Source: Eubacterium sp. UBA4343 | Lineage (GTDB): Bacteria > Bacillota > Clostridia > Lachnospirales > Lachnospiraceae | DNA length: 34,902 bases | Direction of reading: 5' to 3' | Assembly (NCBI GenBank): GCA_002394235.1 | Contig: DGTF01000044.1 | Coordinates: forward strand, 1 to 34,902 | Part shown: positions 8,294 through 16,280 of the stretch, piece after piece | Numbering within the stretch: position 1 is the stretch's first letter | How the letters are laid out: every line of letters begins with the position of its first letter | Translations under genes and position numbers: made by a program | The notes under the pieces: generated by a model | What the model was told of the DNA's origin: nothing | The model's input: the letters and a program-made list of their open reading frames with translations, nothing else | Databases searched by the model: none

Positions 8294-9781
8294 TCAGAAA
8301 TCATGTGTCAGTGCCTTGTCGATCGCCGCCTTCCATCCCCTGTATCTGTGAACTCTTTCGCTTTCTTCCATCTTTCTCTGATATGATGTCGTCCGGATGT
8401 GGTCAAAGATCGATTTCTCCGGATAGACTCCGCAGGAGATTCCCGACAGGTAGGCGGCTCCCATGCCGGACAATTCCTGCAGGCCGGGAACCAGCACGCA
8501 GGTATCTGCCAGGTCCGCCTGAAATTGCATCAGATAGCGGTTTCCTGTCGGACCGCCGTCTACATGGAGCGACCGCACAGGATCTCCGGTCTCTTCGCGC
8601 ATTATCTCAATCAGATCCGTGATCTGGTAGGCAATGCTTTCCAGACATGCCTTTACCACTTCTTTGCGTCCGGTAGTGCGCGTAATGCCCGTCAGAAGTC
8701 CGGTCGCCTCCGGGTCCCAGTAAGGGGCTCCAAGACCTGTAAACGCAGGTACAAAATAAGCACGATCCCTTGGATTTGCCGCTGACGCAAGCGCTTCCGT
8801 CTCTGATGCGGATGAAATCATTTTCATCTGATCCTTCAGCCAGGAGATCGATGCTCCGGTATAATTCAGATTTCCCTCCAGCACATACTCGACCTGGCCA
8901 CCGATTCCCCATGCAAGAGAAGTCACCAGTCCATGCTGACTTCGGTAACGGGTTTCACCGGTATTCATCATTACGGAGCTTCCGGTCCCATAGGTTGCCT
9001 TCAGTTCTCCTTTCTTCCGGCAGTTCTGTCCGAACAGCGCCGCATGGCTGTCCCCGAGCACCCCGTGGATGGGTATTTTCTTTGGCAGAGCTCCATCCAA
9101 GTCGGTCATGCCGAACATTGAATCCGACATAACCACCTGTGGCATGGCACTTTCCGGAATTCCGAAGATTTCCAGCAGCTCTTCATCCCAGCTCAGTGTT
9201 TCCAGATTAAACAGCTGTGTTCTCGAGGCATTCGAGCAGTCAGTCTTGTGTTCTGCTCCTCCTGTCAGATTATATACCAGCCAGCTGTCAATCGTACCCA
9301 CTGCCAGGTTATCTTCCCGCGCAAGCCTGTATGCCTCCGGAACGTTTTCCATGATCCACTCAAGCTTCGCGGCGGGAAAATACGGAGACAGAGGCAGTCC
9401 CGTCTTCTGACGGATTTGTTCTGCTTCTCCCATCCTCTCATGCCGCGCGCAGATCTCTGCTGCCCGTGCACACTGCCATACAATCGCGTTGCAGACGGGT
9501 TTTCCCGTCTTCCTGTTCCATGCGAGAGCTGTCTCTCTCTGATTTGAAATGCCTAAGGCTGCGATTTCTTCCGGCAGAATCCCGGCCTTCTCAATAACAT
9601 CCCTGCAAACCGCACAGGTGTTTCGGAAAATTTCCTCCGGATTATGCTCTACCCAGCCTTTTTCATTGATAATCTGCGCATGCGGCCGGTCCGCACGCGC
9701 AGAAAGTTCTCCTGATTCGTTAAAAAGCAGTCCCTTGGTACCCTGTGTACTCTGATCGACTGCGAGAATATATCTGCCCAT
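8294..9781 (-). CDS. FGGY-family carbohydrate kinase (glycerol kinase-like)
   Basis: A 495-residue ATP-dependent sugar or polyol kinase, full length for the family. The N-terminal phosphate loop reads AVDQSTQGTKG (residues 7-17). A glycerol-kinase style NQRET segment is at 80-84, the catalytic Asp is D244 in GDSHAALFGQ, and the adenosine motif is YGTGSSV. A second nucleotide motif, VDGGPTGNRYLMQFQADL, lies near residue 410. The last gene of a four-gene operon, it starts 13 nt after the transketolase C-subunit. With an aldose isomerase and split transketolase in the same operon, it most likely phosphorylates the terminal hydroxymethyl of a ketose. D-apulose kinase, which to my memory is an FGGY enzyme, fits this. 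Ordinary glycerol kinase is less likely, as no glycerol genes are nearby. Confidence 0.88.
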   Translation of the reverse strand: MGRYILAVDQSTQGTKGLLFNESGELSARADRPHAQIINEKGWVEHNPEEIFRNTCAVCRDVIEKAGILPEEIAALGISNQRETALAWNRKTGKPVCNAIVWQCARAAEICARHERMGEAEQIRQKTGLPLSPYFPAAKLEWIMENVPEAYRLAREDNLAVGTIDSWLVYNLTGGAEHKTDCSNASRTQLFNLETLSWDEELLEIFGIPESAMPQVVMSDSMFGMTDLDGALPKKIPIHGVLGDSHAALFGQNCRKKGELKATYGTGSSVMMNTGETRYRSQHGLVTSLAWGIGGQVEYVLEGNLNYTGASISWLKDQMKMISSASETEALASAANPRDRAYFVPAFTGLGAPYWDPEATGLLTGITRTTGRKEVVKACLESIAYQITDLIEIMREETGDPVRSLHVDGGPTGNRYLMQFQADLADTCVLVPGLQELSGMGAAYLSGISCGVYPEKSIFDHIRTTSYQRKMEESERVHRYRGWKAAIDKALTHDF

Positions 9782-9794
9782 ACCTGCACTCCGA

Positions 9795-10730
9795 TTATTG
9801 CTTCAGCAATTCACGCGCTGTTTTTGCAATTCCCTCCCCGGTAAGCCCGTAATACGCAAAAACCTGTGCGGAGGTTCCTGTAATCACAGGGGCATCCGGA
9901 AGCGCCATCGTAACCGTTTTCCGGGGGCAGTTTTCCCCGACCACCTGCGCCACCATGGAACCGAGGCCGCCGAAGGGTGAGTGTTCTTCAACAGAAATCA
10001 CTGCCTTTGCGTTTCGTGCCGCTTCAATAATTGCCTTTTTATCCAGTGGCTTCACACAATACATATCCAGAACGGTTGCGTGAATGCCTTCTGCTTCCAG
10101 AAGTTCTGCCGCGTCCACAGCCGGACGCACCATCTCCCCGCATGCAATGATCGCAACATCGCTTCCTTTTCGGATCCAGGTTGCACGATCCATCGTGAAG
10201 GGACAATTCTCTGCTGTGTAAACATCTTCGACCGGGTTACGTCCCACGCGGATGTAGGCACACTTGTTGTCCCGCAGAAGAGCCTTCACTAGCTTACCTG
10301 TCTGATGCCTGTCACTTGGCAGGTATACCCGCATATTCGGGATGGCGCTCATCGCCGCTATATCCTGTGCTGAATGATGGCTCATTCCAAGTGCCCCGTA
10401 GCTGATACCTCCTGAGATACCGATCAGCTTTACATTCGTATCGGAATAGGCACAGTCTACCTTGCACTGTTCATAGCTTCTCGTCGTCAGGAAGGATGCC
10501 GGAGATGCTGCAAAAGGCTTTTTCCCCATTTTCGCAAGACCTGCCGCAATTCCCACCAGATCCTGCTCCGCAATTCCTGCTTCTACCGACTGACTGGGAT
10601 AAGCCTCAAAGAAAGGCGTCATCGAGGCAGAGCCCCTGGAATCGCTGCAGAGCACCACAATGTCTTTATCTGTTTTTGCTTCTTCCATCAGTACGTCACA
10701 GATGACCTTGCGATTTGCTATTTTATTCAT
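9795..10730 (-). CDS. Transketolase-like protein, C-terminal subunit
   Basis: A 311-residue protein carrying the pyrimidine-binding and C-terminal domains of transketolase as a separate chain. The catalytic Glu that activates thiamine diphosphate is E55 in AGIAEQDLVG. The GMSHHSAQDIAAM segment is the conserved substrate-side His region, and LDMYCVKPLD marks the C-terminal domain. I chose the ATG at 10730, with AGGAGG 9 nt upstream; the frame runs 9 codons further up but that part covers the ribosome site. The ATG overlaps the stop of the N-terminal subunit by 8 bases, so the subunits are translationally coupled, as expected for a stoichiometric heteromer. Known relatives with this split include AptB (apulose-4-phosphate) and sulfosugar transketolases. 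Confidence 0.9.
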   Translation of the reverse strand: MNKIANRKVICDVLMEEAKTDKDIVVLCSDSRGSASMTPFFEAYPSQSVEAGIAEQDLVGIAAGLAKMGKKPFAASPASFLTTRSYEQCKVDCAYSDTNVKLIGISGGISYGALGMSHHSAQDIAAMSAIPNMRVYLPSDRHQTGKLVKALLRDNKCAYIRVGRNPVEDVYTAENCPFTMDRATWIRKGSDVAIIACGEMVRPAVDAAELLEAEGIHATVLDMYCVKPLDKKAIIEAARNAKAVISVEEHSPFGGLGSMVAQVVGENCPRKTVTMALPDAPVITGTSAQVFAYYGLTGEGIAKTARELLKQ

Positions 10731-11553
10731 TTGCCAGTGCCTCCTTCCTTTCTTCAAGATCTTTCATGATTGACGCATACTCAGTCTCCGTCGGCAGATG
10801 ATGATGCCACCCCGACTTATTTTCCATGACTGGTGAGCCTTTTCCTTTTATTGTATTTGCGATGATACATGTCGGACAGCCCTTTGTCTGCCTTGCTTTC
10901 TCAAACGCCCCGTCCAGCGCATCGATATCATTCCCGTCTGCCGTCAGTACCTTCCAGCCGAAGGATTCCACCTTCTTCTTCAGATCCTCGAGTGCCATGA
11001 CATCCTCTGTGCCGCCTGAAATCTGGAGCCGGTTCCGGTCGACGATCCACACGAGATTGTCCAGTCCATACATCGCGGCGGACATCGCGCCTTCCCAGTT
11101 TGATCCCTCGGCAAGCTCTCCGTCTCCGGTCACTACATATACACGGTTTGGCTTTCTATCCATCTTCACCGCAAGCGCCATGCCGACAGCCACCGGAAGC
11201 CCATGCCCGAGTGAACCCGAATTCATCTCGATTCCCGGAAGCTTGTTGTTCGGGTGTCCGATGTACGGAGAACCGAATTTGGAAAACTTCGCGGTCACTT
11301 CATCCAGACTCAGAAATCCCTTCTCGCAAAGCACGGCATAATACGCTTCCATCGAGTGCCCCTTGCTCAGGATAAAAAGATCCCGTTCCGGATCATCCTG
11401 GTTCTCCGGAGAAATGTTCATCTGCCGGAAGTACAGATCTGTCAGGATCTCCATGACGGACATGTCGCCTCCGATATGTCCGCCTCCGCCCGCCATGATG
11501 ATGTTTACGCAGTCCTCTCTCAGCTTGTAGGATAGATACTTCAGATTTTTCAC
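10723..11553 (-). CDS. Transketolase-like protein, N-terminal subunit
   Basis: A 276-residue thiamine-diphosphate pyrophosphate-binding subunit. Landmarks are GGGGHIGGDMS (the first conserved His), SKGHSMEAYYA, GSLGHGLPVAVGMA, and the cofactor motif starting GDGELAEG at 143-150 and ending at N174 in VDRNRLQ. The protein begins at a GTG codon (11551-11553) with AGGAG 7 nt upstream; no better ATG exists. It starts 2 nt after the stop of the isomerase-like gene and overlaps the C-subunit gene by 8 bases. With its partner it would transfer a two-carbon unit from a ketose phosphate to an aldose phosphate. A housekeeping role in the pentose phosphate pathway is possible but unlikely, given the catabolic operon and adjacent LacI regulator. 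Confidence 0.9.
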   Translation of the reverse strand: MKNLKYLSYKLREDCVNIIMAGGGGHIGGDMSVMEILTDLYFRQMNISPENQDDPERDLFILSKGHSMEAYYAVLCEKGFLSLDEVTAKFSKFGSPYIGHPNNKLPGIEMNSGSLGHGLPVAVGMALAVKMDRKPNRVYVVTGDGELAEGSNWEGAMSAAMYGLDNLVWIVDRNRLQISGGTEDVMALEDLKKKVESFGWKVLTADGNDIDALDGAFEKARQTKGCPTCIIANTIKGKGSPVMENKSGWHHHLPTETEYASIMKDLEERKEALANE

Positions 11554-11555
11554 GA

Positions 11556-12959
11556 TTATTCTCCTCTCAGATATGCTTTCACATCTTCCTCAATGGGATC
11601 ATAAAAATCCGGCTGAATCCCCAGATATTTGCATGCCTCATAAAGGACCGGCACTACATCCTCGTGAATGGCGACGCAGTGATGAATGTACGGCCCTTCG
11701 ACCAGCTTTGCCTCGAGTCTCTTCAGATTCTCTACCTCAACCCAGAGATAGGTTCCCTTTGTATACGGGCCGTCGATTCCCCTGGCATGACCGAGCAACA
11801 GAGAGTATTCTCCGTTGTCCCCGTCAAATCTGGTAAGCGTCAGATTGCCGTGCTTCGCCTCCGCCGAAACGGCTCCGTTATATGGAAAGGCCACAGGAAC
11901 GCAGATCGACGGTTTTTCCTTTGCCACAGAAATCGGCCATGGACCGCAGTGCTGAAGAAGCTCTCCGTTCTCATTGTCCGGATGTCTCACGGTCCAGTCC
12001 GCGAAGAGTCCCCTCTTCTCATTTAAGGTGGCAGCCTCTGCCATCACCTGTGTGATCGCTCCGTGAATATCGGTCTCACAGACGACCGGAAGTCCTTCCT
12101 CATTCAGAAGGGAATTGGCCGCGCAGGGCATGATGCCAATCTCCCCCTGAAGCGCATTCCAGCACTGAATCGCGATGGCGCTGCATCCGTACAGATCTGC
12201 AAGGTTCTTCATAGCAATCTTCAGCGCAGCGACATTCTCCAGTAATTCCGGCTTGATCTGGCAGTTCATATTCTCCTGACAGTAACGGATGACCTCCTGA
12301 ACCTCCTCCGTCTCCTCAGCCTTTACCCGATTCAGCTCAGCCGTCAGCTCAGGCAGCGGAACCGGCGCCAGCTGGATATTAAACTTCTCAAGCAGCTCTC
12401 CCTCATTGCACATCGTCGACCAGAAATCAAAGGGACGCGGTCCAAGCTGCAGAATCCGGAGATTCCGGAATTTCTTCACCACATTGCAGACCTTCAGAAA
12501 ATCAGTGATCCCCCGTGCGAACTCCGGGTCGTCAAGCCTGCAGTTTGTCATGTAGGTAAACGGCACCCGGAATCTTCGCAGTACCTTCCCCGTCGCGAAA
12601 AGGCCGCACTGAGAATCACGAAGCCGCATTCCGTCCGGCTCCGGCCGTTCATCTCTCGGCCCCCAGAGCAGAACCGGTACATTCAGTTCCTTCGCCAGTC
12701 TTGCGCATTCATACTCTGTCCCGAAATTCGCATGTGGGATAAAAAGGCCGTCAACCTTCTCCTTTTTAAATTTTTCAGCGATCCGGATACGATCGCTTTC
12801 CTGATACAGAAGTCCCTCCTCGTTAATATCTGTGATATCTGTAAATGAAATGTTCAGTTCCTTCAGCTTCTGCCTGGTTAAGTTTGCGAACTTAACCGCG
12901 TCCGGCGCACTGAAAATCGATCTTCTGGTCGGCGCAAAGCCGATTTTAATTGTCTCCAT
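11556..12959 (-). CDS. L-fucose/L-arabinose isomerase family protein
   Basis: First gene of the operon; 467 residues. It has the Rossmann-like N-terminal domains and C-terminal barrel typical of FucI/AraA proteins. Visible landmarks are IPHANFGTEYECARLAKEL, the central CWNALQGEIGIMPCAANSLL, and CETDIHGAIT, where E295 and D297 sit where metal ligands are expected, and HHCVAIHEDV near the C-terminus. I place the start at the ATG 12957-12959, with AAGGAGG 6 nt upstream; the ATG seven codons earlier covers this ribosome site. The protein should interconvert an aldose and its ketose using Mn2+ or similar. The sugar is unknown. Followed by transketolase subunits and a kinase, it would supply the ketose for phosphorylation. 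Being divergent, it has not been renamed to any characterised enzyme. Confidence 0.82.
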   Translation of the reverse strand: METIKIGFAPTRRSIFSAPDAVKFANLTRQKLKELNISFTDITDINEEGLLYQESDRIRIAEKFKKEKVDGLFIPHANFGTEYECARLAKELNVPVLLWGPRDERPEPDGMRLRDSQCGLFATGKVLRRFRVPFTYMTNCRLDDPEFARGITDFLKVCNVVKKFRNLRILQLGPRPFDFWSTMCNEGELLEKFNIQLAPVPLPELTAELNRVKAEETEEVQEVIRYCQENMNCQIKPELLENVAALKIAMKNLADLYGCSAIAIQCWNALQGEIGIMPCAANSLLNEEGLPVVCETDIHGAITQVMAEAATLNEKRGLFADWTVRHPDNENGELLQHCGPWPISVAKEKPSICVPVAFPYNGAVSAEAKHGNLTLTRFDGDNGEYSLLLGHARGIDGPYTKGTYLWVEVENLKRLEAKLVEGPYIHHCVAIHEDVVPVLYEACKYLGIQPDFYDPIEEDVKAYLRGE

Positions 12960-13011
12960 GGAATCCTCCTTCTCGCGCATTTTCCATTGAATGATACATG
13001 ATTTACTAAAA

Positions 13012-13066
13012 ATTATAGAGATGCTTCTGCTGAAATGGTATGATATATTAAGTGAAATTAACTTAA
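13012..13066 (-). promoter_or_regulatory. Promoter and candidate operator of the transketolase operon
   Basis: On the minus strand TATAAT (13012-13017) lies about 45 nt above the isomerase start after allowing for the +1 site; the matching -35 is weak. Upstream of it, TTAAGTGAAATTAACTTAA (13048-13066) is a 19-bp palindrome with one mismatch, and ACTTAAT is repeated just beyond at 13073-13079. The palindrome sits between the divergent operon and the lacI-type gene and is the best operator candidate. It lies upstream of the -35 position for the operon, so control of the regulator gene itself is equally possible. The rest of 12960-13277 shows nothing clear. Confidence 0.4.
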
Positions 13067-13277
13067 TAAATTACTTAATTTCTGTTTGATCTTTCAGTAA
13101 TCCTGTAAATGGATTAAAATATCTGCAGAATTGCAATTGCACGAGACGGCAGCGAGGAGAAGGTCTTATCTTTTACCATTGAAACCTGAACCGTTCTTCA
13201 AAAATGCAGATAGTCTGCCGGACTGCCCGCATATTTTTATATCGCATGCATAGAGCGTGATTACAGGAGGTGCTCAG

Positions 13278-14285
13278 ATGTCAATCACCGCAAAGGAGCT
13301 TGCCAGACAGCTTGGCGTAAGCCCGGCAGCTGTATCTATGGCTTTGAATAATAAACCGGGGGTCAGCACCGCAACAAGAGCACGGATTGTCCGTGCCGCG
13401 GAGGCAGCCGGTTATGATTTCTCCAGACAGGCCTCAAAGTCGGCCAGCCACGGAGATATCTACTGTGTAATTTATCGGGCGAACAATGCGATCCTGAATT
13501 ACTCGCCGATCTTTACGGAATTGACTGATGGACTCGAACAGGGATGCAGGGATAACAACTACCGGCTCCGAACCCTGCAGCTTTATGAACAGACCGACGA
13601 CTTTGCGCGGGTTGCAGAGGAACTCCGGGGCTCTGACTGTGCGGGCATCATCCTTCTTGGCACGGAAATCTCAGCGGAGGTCTGCCGTAGATTTCTGCGG
13701 CTGAATATCCCGATGGTTCTCCTGGACTCTTACTTTGAAACCATCGACTGCAGCAGTATCCTGATCAACAATGCGCAGGGAGCTTACCTTGCGACGAATT
13801 ATCTGATTGACAACTACCACCGCCAGCCCGGTCATCTGAAGTCCTCCTATTCGATCCCGAATTTTTTTGAGCGGGATGTAGGCTTTAAGCGCGCCGTACG
13901 GGAGCATGGAATGTCTGTCAGCAATTCTGTCATTCATGAACTGTCTCCTACGATTGAGGGAGCAATGAGTGATATGCTGGAACTGATTGACAGCCACGCA
14001 GCTCTTGCCGGCTGTTATTTTGCCGATAACGATCTGATCGCCATCGGCGTGATAAAGGCGCTGCAGGCTCGTCATATCAGGGTTCCCGAGGACATTCCGG
14101 TCATCGGTTTTGATAATATACGCGAGGGACAGATTGTGGACCCTGCGCTGACCACGATTGACATCCCCCGAATGTTCATGGGACAGACTGCCATCCTGCA
14201 GCTGATCCGGCAAATCCGCTGTCCGGTGCCGCACACGGTCAAAACAGAAATCTCCACAAGTATCGTTCCCCGTGATTCCGCCTAA
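13278..14285 (+). CDS. LacI-family transcriptional regulator
   Basis: A 335-residue DNA-binding repressor or activator. The N-terminal helix-turn-helix reads ITAKELARQLGVSPAAVSMA and is followed by the hinge-helix region. The periplasmic-binding-protein-like effector domain includes CAGIILLGTEIS, PMVLLDSYFETIDC, and the family signature DIPVIGFDNIREGQIVDPALTTIDIPR. I start at the ATG 13278, because AGGAGG lies 7 nt upstream; an ATG seven codons earlier covers that site. It is divergent from the isomerase-transketolase-kinase operon across a 318-nt spacer holding a 19-bp palindrome, so it most likely senses the pathway sugar or its phosphate. The effector cannot be told from sequence. Confidence 0.92.
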   Translation: MSITAKELARQLGVSPAAVSMALNNKPGVSTATRARIVRAAEAAGYDFSRQASKSASHGDIYCVIYRANNAILNYSPIFTELTDGLEQGCRDNNYRLRTLQLYEQTDDFARVAEELRGSDCAGIILLGTEISAEVCRRFLRLNIPMVLLDSYFETIDCSSILINNAQGAYLATNYLIDNYHRQPGHLKSSYSIPNFFERDVGFKRAVREHGMSVSNSVIHELSPTIEGAMSDMLELIDSHAALAGCYFADNDLIAIGVIKALQARHIRVPEDIPVIGFDNIREGQIVDPALTTIDIPRMFMGQTAILQLIRQIRCPVPHTVKTEISTSIVPRDSA

Positions 14286-14287
14286 GA

Positions 14288-14317
14288 CAGCCAACTGCAG
14301 AATACTACAGCTGGCTG
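14288..14317 (+). terminator. Hairpin after the lacI-type gene
   Basis: CAGCCA-a-CTG (14288-14297) pairs with CAG-c-TGGCTG (14308-14317), leaving one internal mismatch. It starts 3 nt past the stop codon. No run of T follows, so termination is likely but weak. Confidence 0.45.
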
Positions 14318-14414
14318 CAGATTATTAGCTCTATTGAAGGCCTTTCCGTCTTATTCCAGATCCCTGGCCCCCGCCTGAACAGGGAAAATATTTTCCGAAT
14401 CGTTCAATGTCACA

Positions 14415-14558
14415 AACGAGATAAAACACGCTGCGCGAGTTTTATCTCGCTATCGCGACGCTCGCCGCACACGAATACTTCGCATTCGGCTGCGGCTCAC
14501 TGTTCGCGTAAATAAGGGAGGGTGAGAAATGATAAATCATTTCTCGCTCTCCCTTATT
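14415..14558 (+). repeat. Composite three-hairpin intergenic repeat
   Basis: Three hairpins stand shoulder to shoulder between convergent genes. H1 (14417-14449) has an 11-bp stem, CGAGATAAAAC with GTTTTATCTCG. H2 (14454-14508) is nested: outer CGCGA/TCGCG, then GCCGCA/TGCGGC, then CGAAT/ATTCG. H3 (14511-14558) is 23 pairs with only AA between the arms. Two of its pairs are G-T on the plus strand and would be C-A mismatches on the minus strand, so the plus-strand RNA folds best. The first 37 bases (14415-14451) recur exactly at the window end, so this is a dispersed element and not a simple terminator. No protein is encoded. The remaining 14559-14693 shows nothing but a small TGACG/CGTCA stem. 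Confidence 0.8.
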
Positions 14559-14693
14559 GATTACACCGTTCTTCTCAATTCTCTTTATCGCTGACGTCTG
14601 TACCGTCACCACATGCTGTAACTTCACTTCCCGCAAGACCATTTCCGATCTGTGCGTCTAGCCTCTGATACCGTCGAAACCTCTTTTCAGGCA

Positions 14694-15524
14694 CTACTTT
14701 TCTGTATATCGGACTTCATTTCCCGGAAACACAAAGCAGTCATACCGTATGGCTTTTCCGGTCAGTGAATATCCCGGCTTCATGCCTGCCAGATTTGGTC
14801 CCTTCAGAGGTCTCTTCACTACCACCTTAAAGGGACGGGCATCGACTGCCGCCTTCAGAAGTATCTCCTCATCCTGACAAGGCACCTCCAGCTGATGAAG
14901 CAGCTGAAACTTTTTCTTGACCAGGGCACTCTTCTGTCTCTCCGGGAACATCGGGTCCAGATAAATCACATCCGGAGAAAATTTCAGATTCTTCAGAGCC
15001 TCTATGCTGTCTCCTTCATGCAGGTGCATCCTGCAGATGATCTCTGTCAGAGCCGGATTTTTCCCGGCACGCTCCAGACAATCCGCCAGAAGCGCCGCAA
15101 TCACCGGGTTCTGCTCATACATCTCCACCTCGAATCCGGCGGCGGCCAGGAGAAGGGAATCCTGTCCCATGCCTGCGGTTGCATCCAGGATGACCGGATG
15201 TCTGCCCGGCCCCCTGTCCATATCCTTCATCCTGGCAGCCTTCACCAGAAGTTCATGTGTGAGATTGTCATACCGGAGGCGGGGCAGCATATCCGAAAAA
15301 TCTCCCCGGATCTGAATGTTTCCGTCAGTCAGCGCAAGGCCGTTCTCGTCATATCTGAGATACAGCTCCTTGTGATTCTCCTTCTGCCTCTCTTTGCGCG
15401 CCTCTCCGTTTATTTCTCCCCGGATATCTGCCTGCAGCCCCTGTGCCTTCAGATGTTCCAGAAGCTTTCGGTTTTTCGCTTCAAAGTCAGCCCCTGTTTC
15501 CAGAATATGAATGCTCTCTGCCAT
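14694..15524 (-). CDS. rsmJ: 16S rRNA (guanine(1516)-N2)-methyltransferase RsmJ-like
   Basis: A class I SAM-dependent methyltransferase of 276 residues that resembles RsmJ, which modifies G1516 of small-subunit rRNA. The SAM-binding motif is DATAGMGQDSLLLAAAG, followed by the acidic strand VEMYEQNPVIAALL. The catalytic YLDPMFPERQKSALVKKKFQ is close to the RsmJ signature, and VVKRPLKGPNLAG ends the fold. I use the ATG 15522-15524, with AGAGG 6 nt upstream. A TTG seven codons earlier overlaps thiE and has no better ribosome site. It begins one base after the thiE stop, so the two are cotranscribed. The roughly 90-residue N-terminal part is less conserved. Confidence 0.85.
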   Translation of the reverse strand: MAESIHILETGADFEAKNRKLLEHLKAQGLQADIRGEINGEARKERQKENHKELYLRYDENGLALTDGNIQIRGDFSDMLPRLRYDNLTHELLVKAARMKDMDRGPGRHPVILDATAGMGQDSLLLAAAGFEVEMYEQNPVIAALLADCLERAGKNPALTEIICRMHLHEGDSIEALKNLKFSPDVIYLDPMFPERQKSALVKKKFQLLHQLEVPCQDEEILLKAAVDARPFKVVVKRPLKGPNLAGMKPGYSLTGKAIRYDCFVFPGNEVRYTEK

Positions 15525-15525
15525 C

Positions 15526-16200
15526 TTAATCCTCTGACAGCCCAAGCATCCGGATTGTACGGCTTTTCAGTGCTCTCGCCGCGCCTTCCACATCCTCTTT
15601 CGAAAAAATAGCGGAGATGACCGAAATACCAACAATTCCGCTGCCTGCCAGCTCCATGACATTTTCTTCCGTAATCCCGCCGATGGCGACGACCGGGATC
15701 GAAACCGCCTTGCAGATTGCCCGTAACGCATCCATACTCACTTCTGAAGCATCCGCCTTGGAGCCTGTCGGAAATACCGCGCCGACCCCGAGATAATCCG
15801 CTCCGCGGCTCTCCGCCAGGAGTGCTTCCTCCACAGTCTGCGTGGAAACACCGATGATGCGATCCTTCCCGAGTCTGCTCCGCACCAGACCCGTCTCCAT
15901 GTCACTCTGTCCGACATGCACCCCGTCCGCTCCGATTTCTACAGCCAGCTCCACATCATCATCAATGACAAAAGGCACCTTATAGCTCCTGCAAAGCGTC
16001 TTGATCTCTGCCGCCTCCCTCAGGAAAGCATCGTGCTCCAGCTTCATGTCATCCTTCTCCCGAAGCTGTACAAAGGTTGCGCCTCCTCTCAGCGCCTGCT
16101 CAACATCATCCGCCAGACGGCGTCCGTTCAGCCAGTGCCGGTCTGTCACCGCATACAGCTGAAGTGCCTTCTTCAGTTCCTCCTGATTCCCATTACCCAT
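15526..16200 (-). CDS. thiE: Thiamine phosphate synthase
   Basis: A 224-residue TIM-barrel enzyme that joins hydroxymethylpyrimidine diphosphate with thiazole phosphate to give thiamine phosphate. Family motifs are LYAVTDRHWL, GGATFVQLREKD (diphosphate and Mg2+ side), PFVIDDDVELAVEIGADGVHVGQSD, GVSTQTVEEA, GADYLGVGAVFPTGSKAD and VVAIGGITEENV. The ATG at 16200 has AGGAG about 9 nt upstream. No other thiamine gene and no TPP riboswitch was seen in the leader; instead a small perfect GTCGCG/CGCGAC hairpin lies at 16218-16236. It is divergent from a LysR regulator with overlapping promoters, which suggests regulation by that protein. The thiamine cofactor would also serve the transketolase pair. 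Confidence 0.95.
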   Translation of the reverse strand: MGNGNQEELKKALQLYAVTDRHWLNGRRLADDVEQALRGGATFVQLREKDDMKLEHDAFLREAAEIKTLCRSYKVPFVIDDDVELAVEIGADGVHVGQSDMETGLVRSRLGKDRIIGVSTQTVEEALLAESRGADYLGVGAVFPTGSKADASEVSMDALRAICKAVSIPVVAIGGITEENVMELAGSGIVGISVISAIFSKEDVEGAARALKSRTIRMLGLSED

Positions 16201-16251
16201 TTTTCAGACTCCTGTCCGTCGCGCGTAAAACGCGACAAATGAAATTATTGA

Positions 16252-16280
16252 TTGCACGCTGAATCGCTTCAAACTATAAT
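16252..16280 (+). promoter_or_regulatory. Sigma-70 promoter of the lysR-type gene
   Basis: TTGCAC (16252-16257), a 17-nt spacer, and TATAAT (16275-16280). It gives a leader of about 37 nt before the ATG at 16324. Its -10 box overlaps that of the opposing thiE promoter. Confidence 0.75.
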
